From CAZHON01 sp964534565 (GTDB taxonomy: Bacteria; Patescibacteriota; Gracilibacteria; Peribacterales; Peribacteraceae): a DNA stretch of 64,000 bases. The notes under the pieces are model-generated. The model did not search any database. It saw only the letters and a list, made by a program, of their open reading frames with translations, and was not told the DNA's origin. Shown in pieces: positions 52,961 through 61,600 of this stretch. Position 1 is the stretch's first letter. Every line of letters begins with the position of its first letter. The stretch is from the NCBI GenBank assembly GCA_964534565.1, contig CAZHON010000001.1:558001-622000 (forward strand), given 5' to 3'. The position numbers and the translations under genes were made by a program.

Positions 52961-53181
52961 AGAAGAAGTGGGGTAGAGATTTCTATAACGCACAAAGAAC
53001 GAATTCCTTACGTTTTAAATGAAAGGCCGCAATCACATAGCCGGATTCCTGCTGGAATTCCTGATGCATGTGATCAACGACCGTGTACTAAGACTGCGCA
53101 GCGGAATCTTTCTTACAAGAAATTGTGGACTGAAGATGGAAGTGACGTATGGTCTCTCTTCACGTCGCTATGATGAGACTG

Positions 53182-54555
53182 ATGAAACGTCGTCTCTCAA
53201 AAATAGGAAAGTGTGCAGTACTCGCTGGAAGCTTCATTCTCTCTATTCTGCCAGTCTCTGCGGCACCAGTAGCACCGTTTCCAGATATGCAGACATCATG
53301 GTTCGGATACCAGAATGATGTGACCTATTTAAAGAACAAAGGAGCAATCGGCGGATACCCCGACGGACTCTTTCACCCCAAAGACACGATCAATCGCGCG
53401 GAATTTTTGAAATTGATCTTCAGCTCCAAAGATAATGCAGAACCGGCAAATGCTGAGTGTTTTGCCGATGTACCCGTCGACGCGTGGTATGCACCGTTCG
53501 TGTGTGCGGCAAAACGACGTGGAATCATCAGCGGATACCGAGTGGGCACGCGCTACATCTTCAAGCCCGATCAACCGATCGTGTTTGCAGAAGCGATCAA
53601 AATGGCATCGCTTGCGTACGGCAATGACGTGGAAGAAGGTCCCCCGAAGGAATGGTACAAACCGTTCGTCGATTCGCTCGATGAAAAAAAGATTCTTGCG
53701 AAATGGTCCTATGTTCCATGGGCGCCAATCACCCGTGAGCGTGCGGCAGATTTGATCGCGCATTTCGTACAGCACGACACGGAACGTGCAATTCCGAATT
53801 TATCACCGGGTTGCGGCAAGTCTTCGCGTACAACGACGACGACGCTTACGATCAATGGGCAACAACGATCTTTTCTTTTCACGCAGGCAAATTATGCAGA
53901 CGACAACACTCCTTCTCCTCTCATTGTGGCATTCCACGGGAGAACGAATAGCAATGCGCAAGTGAGGAGTTATTTCGGATTAGATAGGGCTGCGTCGAAA
54001 TATTTCATCGCTTATCCAGCAGCGATCAGTAATGGAAATGGAAGTTTTTCTTGGCAAGACCCAGGAGACAAAACGTCTGCGCTCCGCGACTACGCGTTCT
54101 TTGATGCGATCGTACAAGAAATTGGAGACAGCCACTGTATCGATATGAACCGCATTTTCGTCGTCGGTCACTCGCTCGGTGCCTACTTTGCAAATTCCGT
54201 CGCATGTGCACGTGGGGGAGTCGTGCGCGGATCGGCAACGGTCGGAGGAACGACGTTGATGAGCAACTGCACGGGGCCATCGGCTGCAATGATTCTCAAT
54301 AATCCGAAAGATACACTCTCACCGCACATCGATTCGGAACACATGCGCGATATTCGCGTCGCGCAAAACACGTGCCTGCCTTCGTCACACAAGAGCGAAC
54401 CGAGTGCATTCTCGTGCGTTCAATACGACGGCTGCACGGAAAACCCGGTGCTGTTCTGTCCGCACACCATCGATACACAGAATGGAAGCTACTATCCGCA
54501 CGTATGGCCCAAGGGAACCGCGGAAGCGATGGTACAATTCTTTGATGGACTGTAA
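53182..54555 (+). CDS. SLH-domain protein fused to an esterase
   Basis: A 457-residue exported protein: a basic N-terminus and signal peptide (about 1-30), then three S-layer-homology modules (about 35-75, 85-130 and 150-190; YLKNKGAIGGYPDGLFHPKD, KRRGIISGYRVGTRYIFKPD). Next is an alpha/beta-hydrolase of the LpqC/PHB-depolymerase/feruloyl-esterase type (about 205-457), with the nucleophile elbow GHSLGAY near residue 328. SLH domains bind secondary cell-wall polymers, so the esterase would be held on the cell surface. The substrate is unknown. Several starts are possible; 53182 begins a good signal peptide. Confidence 0.82.
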   Translation: MKRRLSKIGKCAVLAGSFILSILPVSAAPVAPFPDMQTSWFGYQNDVTYLKNKGAIGGYPDGLFHPKDTINRAEFLKLIFSSKDNAEPANAECFADVPVDAWYAPFVCAAKRRGIISGYRVGTRYIFKPDQPIVFAEAIKMASLAYGNDVEEGPPKEWYKPFVDSLDEKKILAKWSYVPWAPITRERAADLIAHFVQHDTERAIPNLSPGCGKSSRTTTTTLTINGQQRSFLFTQANYADDNTPSPLIVAFHGRTNSNAQVRSYFGLDRAASKYFIAYPAAISNGNGSFSWQDPGDKTSALRDYAFFDAIVQEIGDSHCIDMNRIFVVGHSLGAYFANSVACARGGVVRGSATVGGTTLMSNCTGPSAAMILNNPKDTLSPHIDSEHMRDIRVAQNTCLPSSHKSEPSAFSCVQYDGCTENPVLFCPHTIDTQNGSYYPHVWPKGTAEAMVQFFDGL

Positions 54556-54615
54556 GGCCGTACGTTTAATCATCACTTTCCATGCGTTTTACAAGGTGTA
54601 GACTCCGTTCCTTTT

Positions 54616-55755
54616 ATGAAGTCCAACGTGAGCCATAGCCCCGTTTGGGGCGATGACGTGCAGATTCGCAAGCAGCCCTCACTCAAAGGAGAGATTGAAA
54701 CAGATGTCTTGGTGATTGGAATGGGAGGAAGCGGACTTGCCGCGATGGAAGAAGGTTTGCGCCTCGGAAAACGAGTCGTCGGAATCGATGCGGGCACAAT
54801 CGCGGGCGGAGCAGCAGGACGCAATGGTGGGTTACTGCTTGCAGGACTGGCAAAGTTCTATAACCACACAGTGACTCAGGTAGGGAGAGAACGCGCGAAA
54901 GAAATGTACCAAGCAACACTGGACCAAATGAAGCGGATGCAAGACACAACTCGCAACTGCATTCGCAACACAGGGTCGATTCGGATTGCAGAGGGCGACG
55001 AACGATTTGACTGCATGCTGCACATGGATGCTTTGCGGTTGGATGGATTCGAAGCGGAGCACTACAAAGGGCATGAAGGACAAGGAATTTTGCTTCCCAA
55101 CGATTGCGTCTATCAACCTATCGAGTGTTGCCGACAGCAAATGGAACAAGTGCTCAGCGGCGATGCAGAGATATTCGAAAATACTCCGGCCATAAAAATA
55201 CGATCCGGCATGGTCAAAACCCCGGAAGGTCGCATTGATTGCAAACATATTGTTGCCGCGGTCGACGGACGTCTGGAACAACTGTTCCCCGAACTGGGGA
55301 AAAAATTAACCACGAATCGTCTCCAAATGCTTGCAACTGCTCCAGAGACAGACGTGACATTCTCGCGTCCCATCTACAGGCGAGACGGATACGACTATCT
55401 GCAGCAATTGCCCGACAAGCGTGTTGCGATGGGCGGATGCAGAGATAAATTCCCGTACGAAGAAATGACAAACTGCGCCGACCCAAGCAAGCATATTCAA
55501 GATGCAATCGAAACCGAGCTACGCAAACTCGGAGTGACCGCACCCGTCACTCATCGATGGGCAGCAAGTGTGTCATATGCACGATCCAATTTGCCGATCG
55601 GGAAAGAGGTCAAACAAGGAGTCTATGCAGTAGGGGCATACAACGGTACGGGGAATTTGGTCGGGCGTATCATGGGCAGGGCAGCGGTCCAAGCGGCTAT
55701 TTTGGGGGACAGAACCTTGCTCGACCTCTTCTCTGCCGAAGCAAAACCGTCCTGA
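54616..55755 (+). CDS. FAD-dependent oxidoreductase (DAO family)
   Basis: A 379-residue flavoprotein with Rossmann motif VLVIGMGGSGLAAMEEGLRL, an FAD-contact segment AGGAAGRNGGLLLAG and a C-terminal YAVGAYNGTGNLVGRIMGR. It belongs to the DadA/glycine-oxidase-like group that oxidises amino acids or amines. No partner genes identify the substrate. Only pyrimidines stand directly before the ATG. Confidence 0.82.
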   Translation: MKSNVSHSPVWGDDVQIRKQPSLKGEIETDVLVIGMGGSGLAAMEEGLRLGKRVVGIDAGTIAGGAAGRNGGLLLAGLAKFYNHTVTQVGRERAKEMYQATLDQMKRMQDTTRNCIRNTGSIRIAEGDERFDCMLHMDALRLDGFEAEHYKGHEGQGILLPNDCVYQPIECCRQQMEQVLSGDAEIFENTPAIKIRSGMVKTPEGRIDCKHIVAAVDGRLEQLFPELGKKLTTNRLQMLATAPETDVTFSRPIYRRDGYDYLQQLPDKRVAMGGCRDKFPYEEMTNCADPSKHIQDAIETELRKLGVTAPVTHRWAASVSYARSNLPIGKEVKQGVYAVGAYNGTGNLVGRIMGRAAVQAAILGDRTLLDLFSAEAKPS

Positions 55756-55799
55756 ATCATCTAAAAATATTCTTTTCCTGTGCACAAACGAATTGGCAC

Positions 55800-55828
55800 T
55801 TGCGCTTTTGAGTGACAGACTGTAATGT
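55800..55828 (+). promoter_or_regulatory. mntR promoter
   Basis: TTGCGC, 17 nt, TAATGT; the -10 box ends 6 nt before the ATG, predicting a leaderless mRNA. Confidence 0.45.
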
Positions 55829-55842
55829 TCGTATATGCGAAC
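55827..55842. promoter_or_regulatory. Candidate MntR autoregulatory operator
   Basis: GTTCG, TATATG, CGAAC: an inverted repeat that spans from the -10 box across the ATG of mntR. Placement suits self-repression. It does not match the known DtxR or MntR consensus closely. Confidence 0.35.
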
Positions 55843-56248
55843 TTTTCCAACACCCGTGAAAGAGGATTACCTGCGAGCAATGTTTCGTTTACAGGAAAAA
55901 CAAAACGCACCGTTACGCTTGGTCGATATCGCGGCGCAGTTGGGACTGAGCAAGTCCACGGTCTCGGAGCGAATTCAGGAGTTGGCCGCTCAGGGGTACA
56001 TCACGCATGAAAAGTACTCGAACCCCGAGTTTACCCCTCGCGGGTATGAACTCGCCAAAAAATTGACGCACAAGCACCGCCTTATTGAAGTGTTCCTCCA
56101 TGACATCCTCAAGGTGCCTCTCCATCAGGTTCATGAAGAAGCGCACAAATTGGAACACGCAATGAGTGACGACGTTATCAAACGACTGGGAACGTTTCTC
56201 AACAACCCAACCACCGATTCACACGGCACTCCCATTCCTCCTCTATGA
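55835..56248 (+). CDS. mntR: DtxR/MntR-type metal-dependent repressor
   Basis: A 137-residue winged-helix regulator: recognition helix region DIAAQLGLSKSTVSERIQELAAQGYI, then a dimer/metal domain with HRLIEVFLHDIL and EEAHKLEH, which carries most of the metal ligands of MntR. An ATGA overlap with mntH makes the pair a manganese-uptake operon. It has no C-terminal SH3-like domain, the short MntR form. One N-terminal ligand (Glu11 in B. subtilis) is replaced here by Arg. Confidence 0.88.
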   Translation: MRTFPTPVKEDYLRAMFRLQEKQNAPLRLVDIAAQLGLSKSTVSERIQELAAQGYITHEKYSNPEFTPRGYELAKKLTHKHRLIEVFLHDILKVPLHQVHEEAHKLEHAMSDDVIKRLGTFLNNPTTDSHGTPIPPL

Positions 56249-57543
56249 TCCACACTCTCACGAAAGCATTGGCACTCCAGAAACGAATCCCCGTCCCCAT
56301 CGACGGCACGTTCCTTCGAAAACTGTTCGCATTTTCCGGCCCCGGCTACCTTGTGGCCGTCGGCTACATGGACCCGGGAAACTGGGCGACCGACCTCGCC
56401 GGAGGTGCACAATTTGGCTACGCACTGCTGTTTGTCATCCTTCTCTCCAACATCGTTGCCATGTTCCTGCAGCACCTTGCTGCAAAACTGGGAATCGTGA
56501 CCGGGAAAGATTTGGCACAGATTTCGTCACACTATCCGCGCTTGCTGCGCATTCTTCTGTGGCTCGCCGCAGAGTTGATGATCATCGCGTGTGATATTGC
56601 AGAAGTGATCGGTTCTGCCATCGCACTCCAACTTCTGTTCCACATTCCCCTCGTGATGGGAATTCTCATCACTGCGCTCGATGTGCTCGTCCTTCTTGCG
56701 CTGCAGCATAAGGGATTCCGCTATTTGGAAGCAGTTGTCATCGTTCTCATCGCAACAGTGTTCGGATGTTTCGCGCTCGAGATTTTCCTCTCCCGACCGG
56801 AGATTATGCCGTTGCTGAGTGGATTTATCCCCTCCTCTTCGCTCGTCACAAATCCGGACATGTTCTTCATCGCACTGGGAATCATTGGTGCGACGGTAAT
56901 GCCACATAACCTCTATCTGCATTCCTCGATCGTGAAAAGCCGCGACTACGGTGAAGACGCGCGCAGTAAAAAGGAAGCGATCTTCTTCTCCACACTCGAC
57001 TCTACGATCGCCCTCTCACTCGCCTTCTTTGTGAATGCTGCGATTCTTGTCGTTGCCGCTGCAACATTTCACTTCTCCGGTCACAGCGAAGTTGCCGAGA
57101 TCAGTGAAGCATTCGAGCTCCTCTCCCCTCTTTTGGGAGCAAGTATGGCAAGCATTGTCTTTGCAGTTGCACTTCTTGCATCGGGACAGAACTCCACACT
57201 GACAGGAACACTCGCAGGACAAATCATTATGGAAGGATTCCTCAACATTCAAATCGCTCCGTGGTTGCGTCGTATGATCACTCGCCTTCTCGCGATTGTT
57301 CCTGCGGTCATCGTTGCAATCTACTTCGGAGAATCCGGCACGGGAAAACTTCTCATCCTCAGTCAGGTGATCTTGAGTATTCAGCTTCCCTTTGCGGTTA
57401 TTCCGTTGGTCATGCACACGAGAGACAAGAAGAACATGGGTGAGTTCACAAACGCCCGATGGACAACGATTGTTGCGTCGGTGATTGCAGCGTGTCTTGT
57501 AGGACTCAATCTGTGGCTGCTTTGGACGACGATGGTTGGATAA
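56245..57543 (+). CDS. mntH: NRAMP divalent metal transporter
   Basis: A 432-residue transporter with about eleven helices. The metal-binding motifs are present: helix 1 GYMDPGNWATDL (DPGN) and helix 6 ATVMPHNLYLHSS (MPHN). It imports Mn2+ (or Fe2+) with protons. It is translationally coupled to the upstream mntR. Confidence 0.93.
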   Translation: MIHTLTKALALQKRIPVPIDGTFLRKLFAFSGPGYLVAVGYMDPGNWATDLAGGAQFGYALLFVILLSNIVAMFLQHLAAKLGIVTGKDLAQISSHYPRLLRILLWLAAELMIIACDIAEVIGSAIALQLLFHIPLVMGILITALDVLVLLALQHKGFRYLEAVVIVLIATVFGCFALEIFLSRPEIMPLLSGFIPSSSLVTNPDMFFIALGIIGATVMPHNLYLHSSIVKSRDYGEDARSKKEAIFFSTLDSTIALSLAFFVNAAILVVAAATFHFSGHSEVAEISEAFELLSPLLGASMASIVFAVALLASGQNSTLTGTLAGQIIMEGFLNIQIAPWLRRMITRLLAIVPAVIVAIYFGESGTGKLLILSQVILSIQLPFAVIPLVMHTRDKKNMGEFTNARWTTIVASVIAACLVGLNLWLLWTTMVG

Positions 57544-57544
57544 A

Positions 57545-58228
57545 TCAGCGCGCCAAAATCGCGACCCAATAATTTCGTTTGTACTTCGTCTCATCAACCG
57601 TCACATAGTTCGTCTTCTTCTCGAGCTCAAGAATCGTGAAGTACTGTGAGTAGAGTTTCGTAAAGTCCTCGCGTGTGAAGACACGCTCTGTAAGCCCGAT
57701 CGTCGGCATGATGTACGTATCGTGCTCGGGACCGGGGAATTTCTTCACAAGTGCCGTCGCATTCTTGTCCGTGTCCTTACAAAGCCCGCGATAGATGATG
57801 TGACCACCGGGGCGAAGGACCCGATGCATTTCCTTCAGATACATCGCGCGTTCCGCTTCGTTCAGGGAATTGGAAGACATGATATCGAGAATGAGATCGA
57901 ACGAGGCATCTTTGAATGGATACGGTTGGCCAATGTCGCCAATGCGGAATTGGGCGTCGACATCCAGTTCCTCAGCGCGTTGTTTGGCCATCGCGACGGC
58001 AGTCGGAGAAAGCTCAATCCCAATCACGTTATTCCCCTTCTCTGCCAGGTAAATGGAGTTCTTGCCGTTCCCTGAACCAAGATCGAGCACCTGCAACCCC
58101 TCCAGCGCCACTTCCCTCTTCTTGCGCAGGAACTTCAAGGCTTTCTTGAGGTCCACTTGTGGCTCTTCTCCCAAAGAGATCATCAGTGGAAATTGATACT
58201 CCCGTTCCCAAGGCTCGAGTTGAGGCAT
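57545..58228 (-). CDS. Class I SAM-dependent methyltransferase
   Basis: A 227-residue methyltransferase with motif I VLDLGSGNGKNSIYLA, motif II GIELSPTAVA, and the post-motifs ASFDLILDIMSSNSL and HRVLRPGGHIIY. The substrate is unknown. ATG 58228 lies 6 nt after an extended -10 (TGC-TATTCT). It converges with mntH, separated by 1 bp. Confidence 0.85.
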   Translation of the reverse strand: MPQLEPWEREYQFPLMISLGEEPQVDLKKALKFLRKKREVALEGLQVLDLGSGNGKNSIYLAEKGNNVIGIELSPTAVAMAKQRAEELDVDAQFRIGDIGQPYPFKDASFDLILDIMSSNSLNEAERAMYLKEMHRVLRPGGHIIYRGLCKDTDKNATALVKKFPGPEHDTYIMPTIGLTERVFTREDFTKLYSQYFTILELEKKTNYVTVDETKYKRNYWVAILAR

Positions 58229-58322
58229 GTGGGGAGAATAGCAGACTCTTTGTGACAAGAAGGCTTCACAATGCCCTAAAAGCGTTCGTTATTTTTGGAA
58301 ACACGTTATACAATGGAATCAC

Positions 58323-58399
<77 letters not shown>

Positions 58400-58490
58400 T
58401 CCTTCTCCCCTACCGTGAGATCGATTTTTAAAAATAGACAAATACCGGGAAAGGACACATTTTAAAAAATTTGCCCTCATTTTCCCCGTG

Positions 58491-58507
58491 TGGCCAAAAT
58501 TTGGCCA
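58491..58507. repeat. Inverted repeat upstream of the giant-gene promoter
   Basis: TGGCCAAA, A, TTTGGCCA, a near-perfect palindrome 44 bp before the -35 box at 58552. The flanking 58400-58612 stretch otherwise holds only the promoter and leader. Confidence 0.55.
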
Positions 58508-58551
58508 AACACGTTTAAACCTATCTATTGGGAAAACGGCTAAGAAAATAT

Positions 58552-58580
58552 TTGACAAGAGTGATGAATCAGTATACTTT
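58552..58580 (+). promoter_or_regulatory. Promoter of the giant surface-protein gene
   Basis: Perfect TTGACA followed by TATACT after 15 nt or TACTTT after 17 nt. The leader of about 30 nt is pyrimidine-rich (CCCAACTTCTTCTT) with no Shine-Dalgarno site. Confidence 0.65.
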
Positions 58581-58612
58581 GAGTCCCTTTTGGTTCATCC
58601 CAACTTCTTCTT

Positions 58613-61600
58613 ATGTATAAGCGTAGTTTCCTCGCTGCTCTCGTGGTTGCAAGCGCGCTCGGCGTCAACCTCGAGCAGGGAAAGGTCGTAAACTTCTTGC
58701 CGGTAACGGCTGCGCAGACCACAACCTGTGCAGAAGGAAACTCCATTCTTACATCGATCTATACGATCGTGAACGGAGGAACGGATACATCTACACTCAA
58801 TCAGAACAAGACAACCGCTTTCTGTAACGGAAGTGACTTGCTGCTTTCCGGAGCAGGAACGGGTCCAAGTTGCGAGAACGCATCCACCTTGGCATGCGGC
58901 CGCAACATGAACTACGAGTACAACAGCTACAACGCAATTGGTTCCCAGTTGGGTTGGACTTCGTACTACTCCACGCAAGACGATGTTCAGTACGACACTG
59001 TACGTGAGCAGGTCATCTGTGCCCCAAACAATACGACAACGAACAAGTACTTCAGCACCTACGTACGCACGTCGGGCCCTATTACCGATTACTACAACGT
59101 CAACCAGAGCAAGACCTACGCACTCTGTGATGCCGGAGATATGGCAATCGCAGGAGGAGGTGCAAACGTCTATTGCGACACGGCAGGAAATGGCGGATGT
59201 GCAAACCAAATGTTAGAATTCAACGGACGCATTGTTTCCGGAAGTCAGGAAGGTTGGTCCGTTCTGTACTCCGTTCCGGGAGACGCCATCTACGACACGA
59301 TTCAGACAACTGTCGTTTGTATGAAAAAAACGGCACAGTTTGATAGCGCATTGCGCGTATACCACGTCGTGAACGAATCTCCGGACATTTACGCACTTAG
59401 TCAAAACCGCACGACGGCACTTTGTAACCCAGGGGACGTTGCAATCGGAGGAGGAGGAAACGCCGCATTCTGCGACAACGCAAGCAATCCTGCCTGCGGA
59501 AAAGTTCAATACTTGGAAATCAACAAGAACGTCACGATCGGAAACCAGCAAGGTTGGCAGGCTGCATTCGATCTCGGTGGAGATGCAATCTACGACACGC
59601 AACGAACGGAGGTGACATGTATCGGTCTGTCGAACTCTTGTCTCAACCCAGCTCAATGTGCTGACGGAGTGGATAACGATGGTGACGGTGCAACAGACTT
59701 CCCTGCAGACTTCAGCTGTTCGAACGACACGGACACAGACGAAACGAACCCCCGCGCACAGTGTCAGGATGGCATTGATAACGACGGAGATGGACTCGTC
59801 GATATGAACGATCCAGGTTGTGGAAGTGCTCAGGACAACACCGAGAACTCCAACACCTTCCAGTGCTCCGACGGAGCAGACAACGATGGAGACGGTGCAG
59901 TGGACTTGAACGACTTCAGCTGCGCAGGATCGTTTGATAACGATGAAACGAATCCACGGGCAGCTTGCCAGGATGGCGTTGATAACGATGGCGATGGCCT
60001 GACAGACTTGAGCGATCCGGGCTGTGCAAACCGCCAGGACAACGATGAAACGAATGCTTGTACTCAGAACTTGCCAGCAACACGCACGTTCGCAAACGGA
60101 GGTTTGGATGCGATCGGATTTGTGGACCAATACCAGCCGGATGTATGGACATACGTCGACGGAACCGCATTGGCAGACGATGCTCCAACGATGCAAAAAA
60201 TCTGTAACCTTGCTGGCTACTCCACTGTTTCAAGCTACACTAATAAGGGTTTCTCCAGCTGTGGCGACAACTTCATTGCGCACTGGACAGGAACAACATT
60301 CATCAACCACCAGGCATGTGCCGACGGTAACCACTGGTTGGTGAACTTGGTCTGCAGCAACCCGATCAACAACTGTCCTGTCACGCCACAGTGCGCTGAC
60401 GGAGTCGACAACGATGGTGACGGTGCAACAGACCTCAACGACTTCAGCTGCAGCGGTGCAACGGATACGGACGAAACGAACCCGCGCGCACAGTGTCAGG
60501 ATGGCACGGACAACGATGGTGACGGACTCGTTGATATGAACGATCCTGGTTGCAGCAATGCACAGGATAATACAGAGAACTCCAACACCTACCAGTGTTC
60601 CGACGGAGTGGATAACGACGGTGACGGAGCAACGGACTTGAGCGACTTCAGCTGCTCAGGCACGACGGACAACGACGAAACGAACCCGAAGTCCCAGTGT
60701 CAGGATGGAATCGATAACGATGGAGACGGAGCAATTGATTCCGCCGACTTCAGTTGCGCAAACGGACAAGACAACGATGAAGCAAACCCAAAGTCCCAGT
60801 GTCAGGATGGAATCGATAACGACGGTGATGGCCTGACAGACCTGAGCGACCCGGGATGTTCCAACGGTCAGGACAACACAGAAAACTCGAACACCTACCA
60901 GTGTTCTGACAGTGTCGACAATGACTCCGACGGTCTCGTGGATTCCAACGATCCAGGCTGCCACAGCGACTTCAACCGCTACAACACTGCTTCCTACGTT
61001 GCAACCGGCAACAACGAAGCGGCGAACTCCACGCGCGGAACATGTGCGAACGGAATTGATGACAATGCAAACAGTCTCATCGATGCACAGGACCCCATCT
61101 GTCACACAGACGGAAACGCAAGTAACGCTGCAAGCTTCGACTCCACAAAGAACGAGACAGGAACAACGGGCGGCAACGCAGACTTGAGCATTACAAAATC
61201 TGCACCAGTCACAGCTGCTCGCGGTGGCACAATCACGTACACCATCACTGTGGCAAACGCAGGTCCTGCAACTGCACAGAACGTCGTGATCAATGACCCA
61301 ATCCCAAGCGGACTCACGGCTGCAAACTTCGTCACAGCCACAAACTGTGCACTCGCAACGTCTCAAACTGCGATCACTTGCCAACTTGGCTCAATCGCAT
61401 CCGGCACCAGCCAGACTGTCTCGATTATCTTCAACGTTCCAGTTCTTCAGGGCTGCAACCAGAACGCAACATTCCAGAACACGGCGAGCGTGACTGCAAC
61501 GAATGACAGCAACACGAGCAACAACACAAGCACGACTGTTTCCAGCACCATCACATGCGGAACATCCGGAACACAGTGTTCCGACGGAACGGACAACGAC

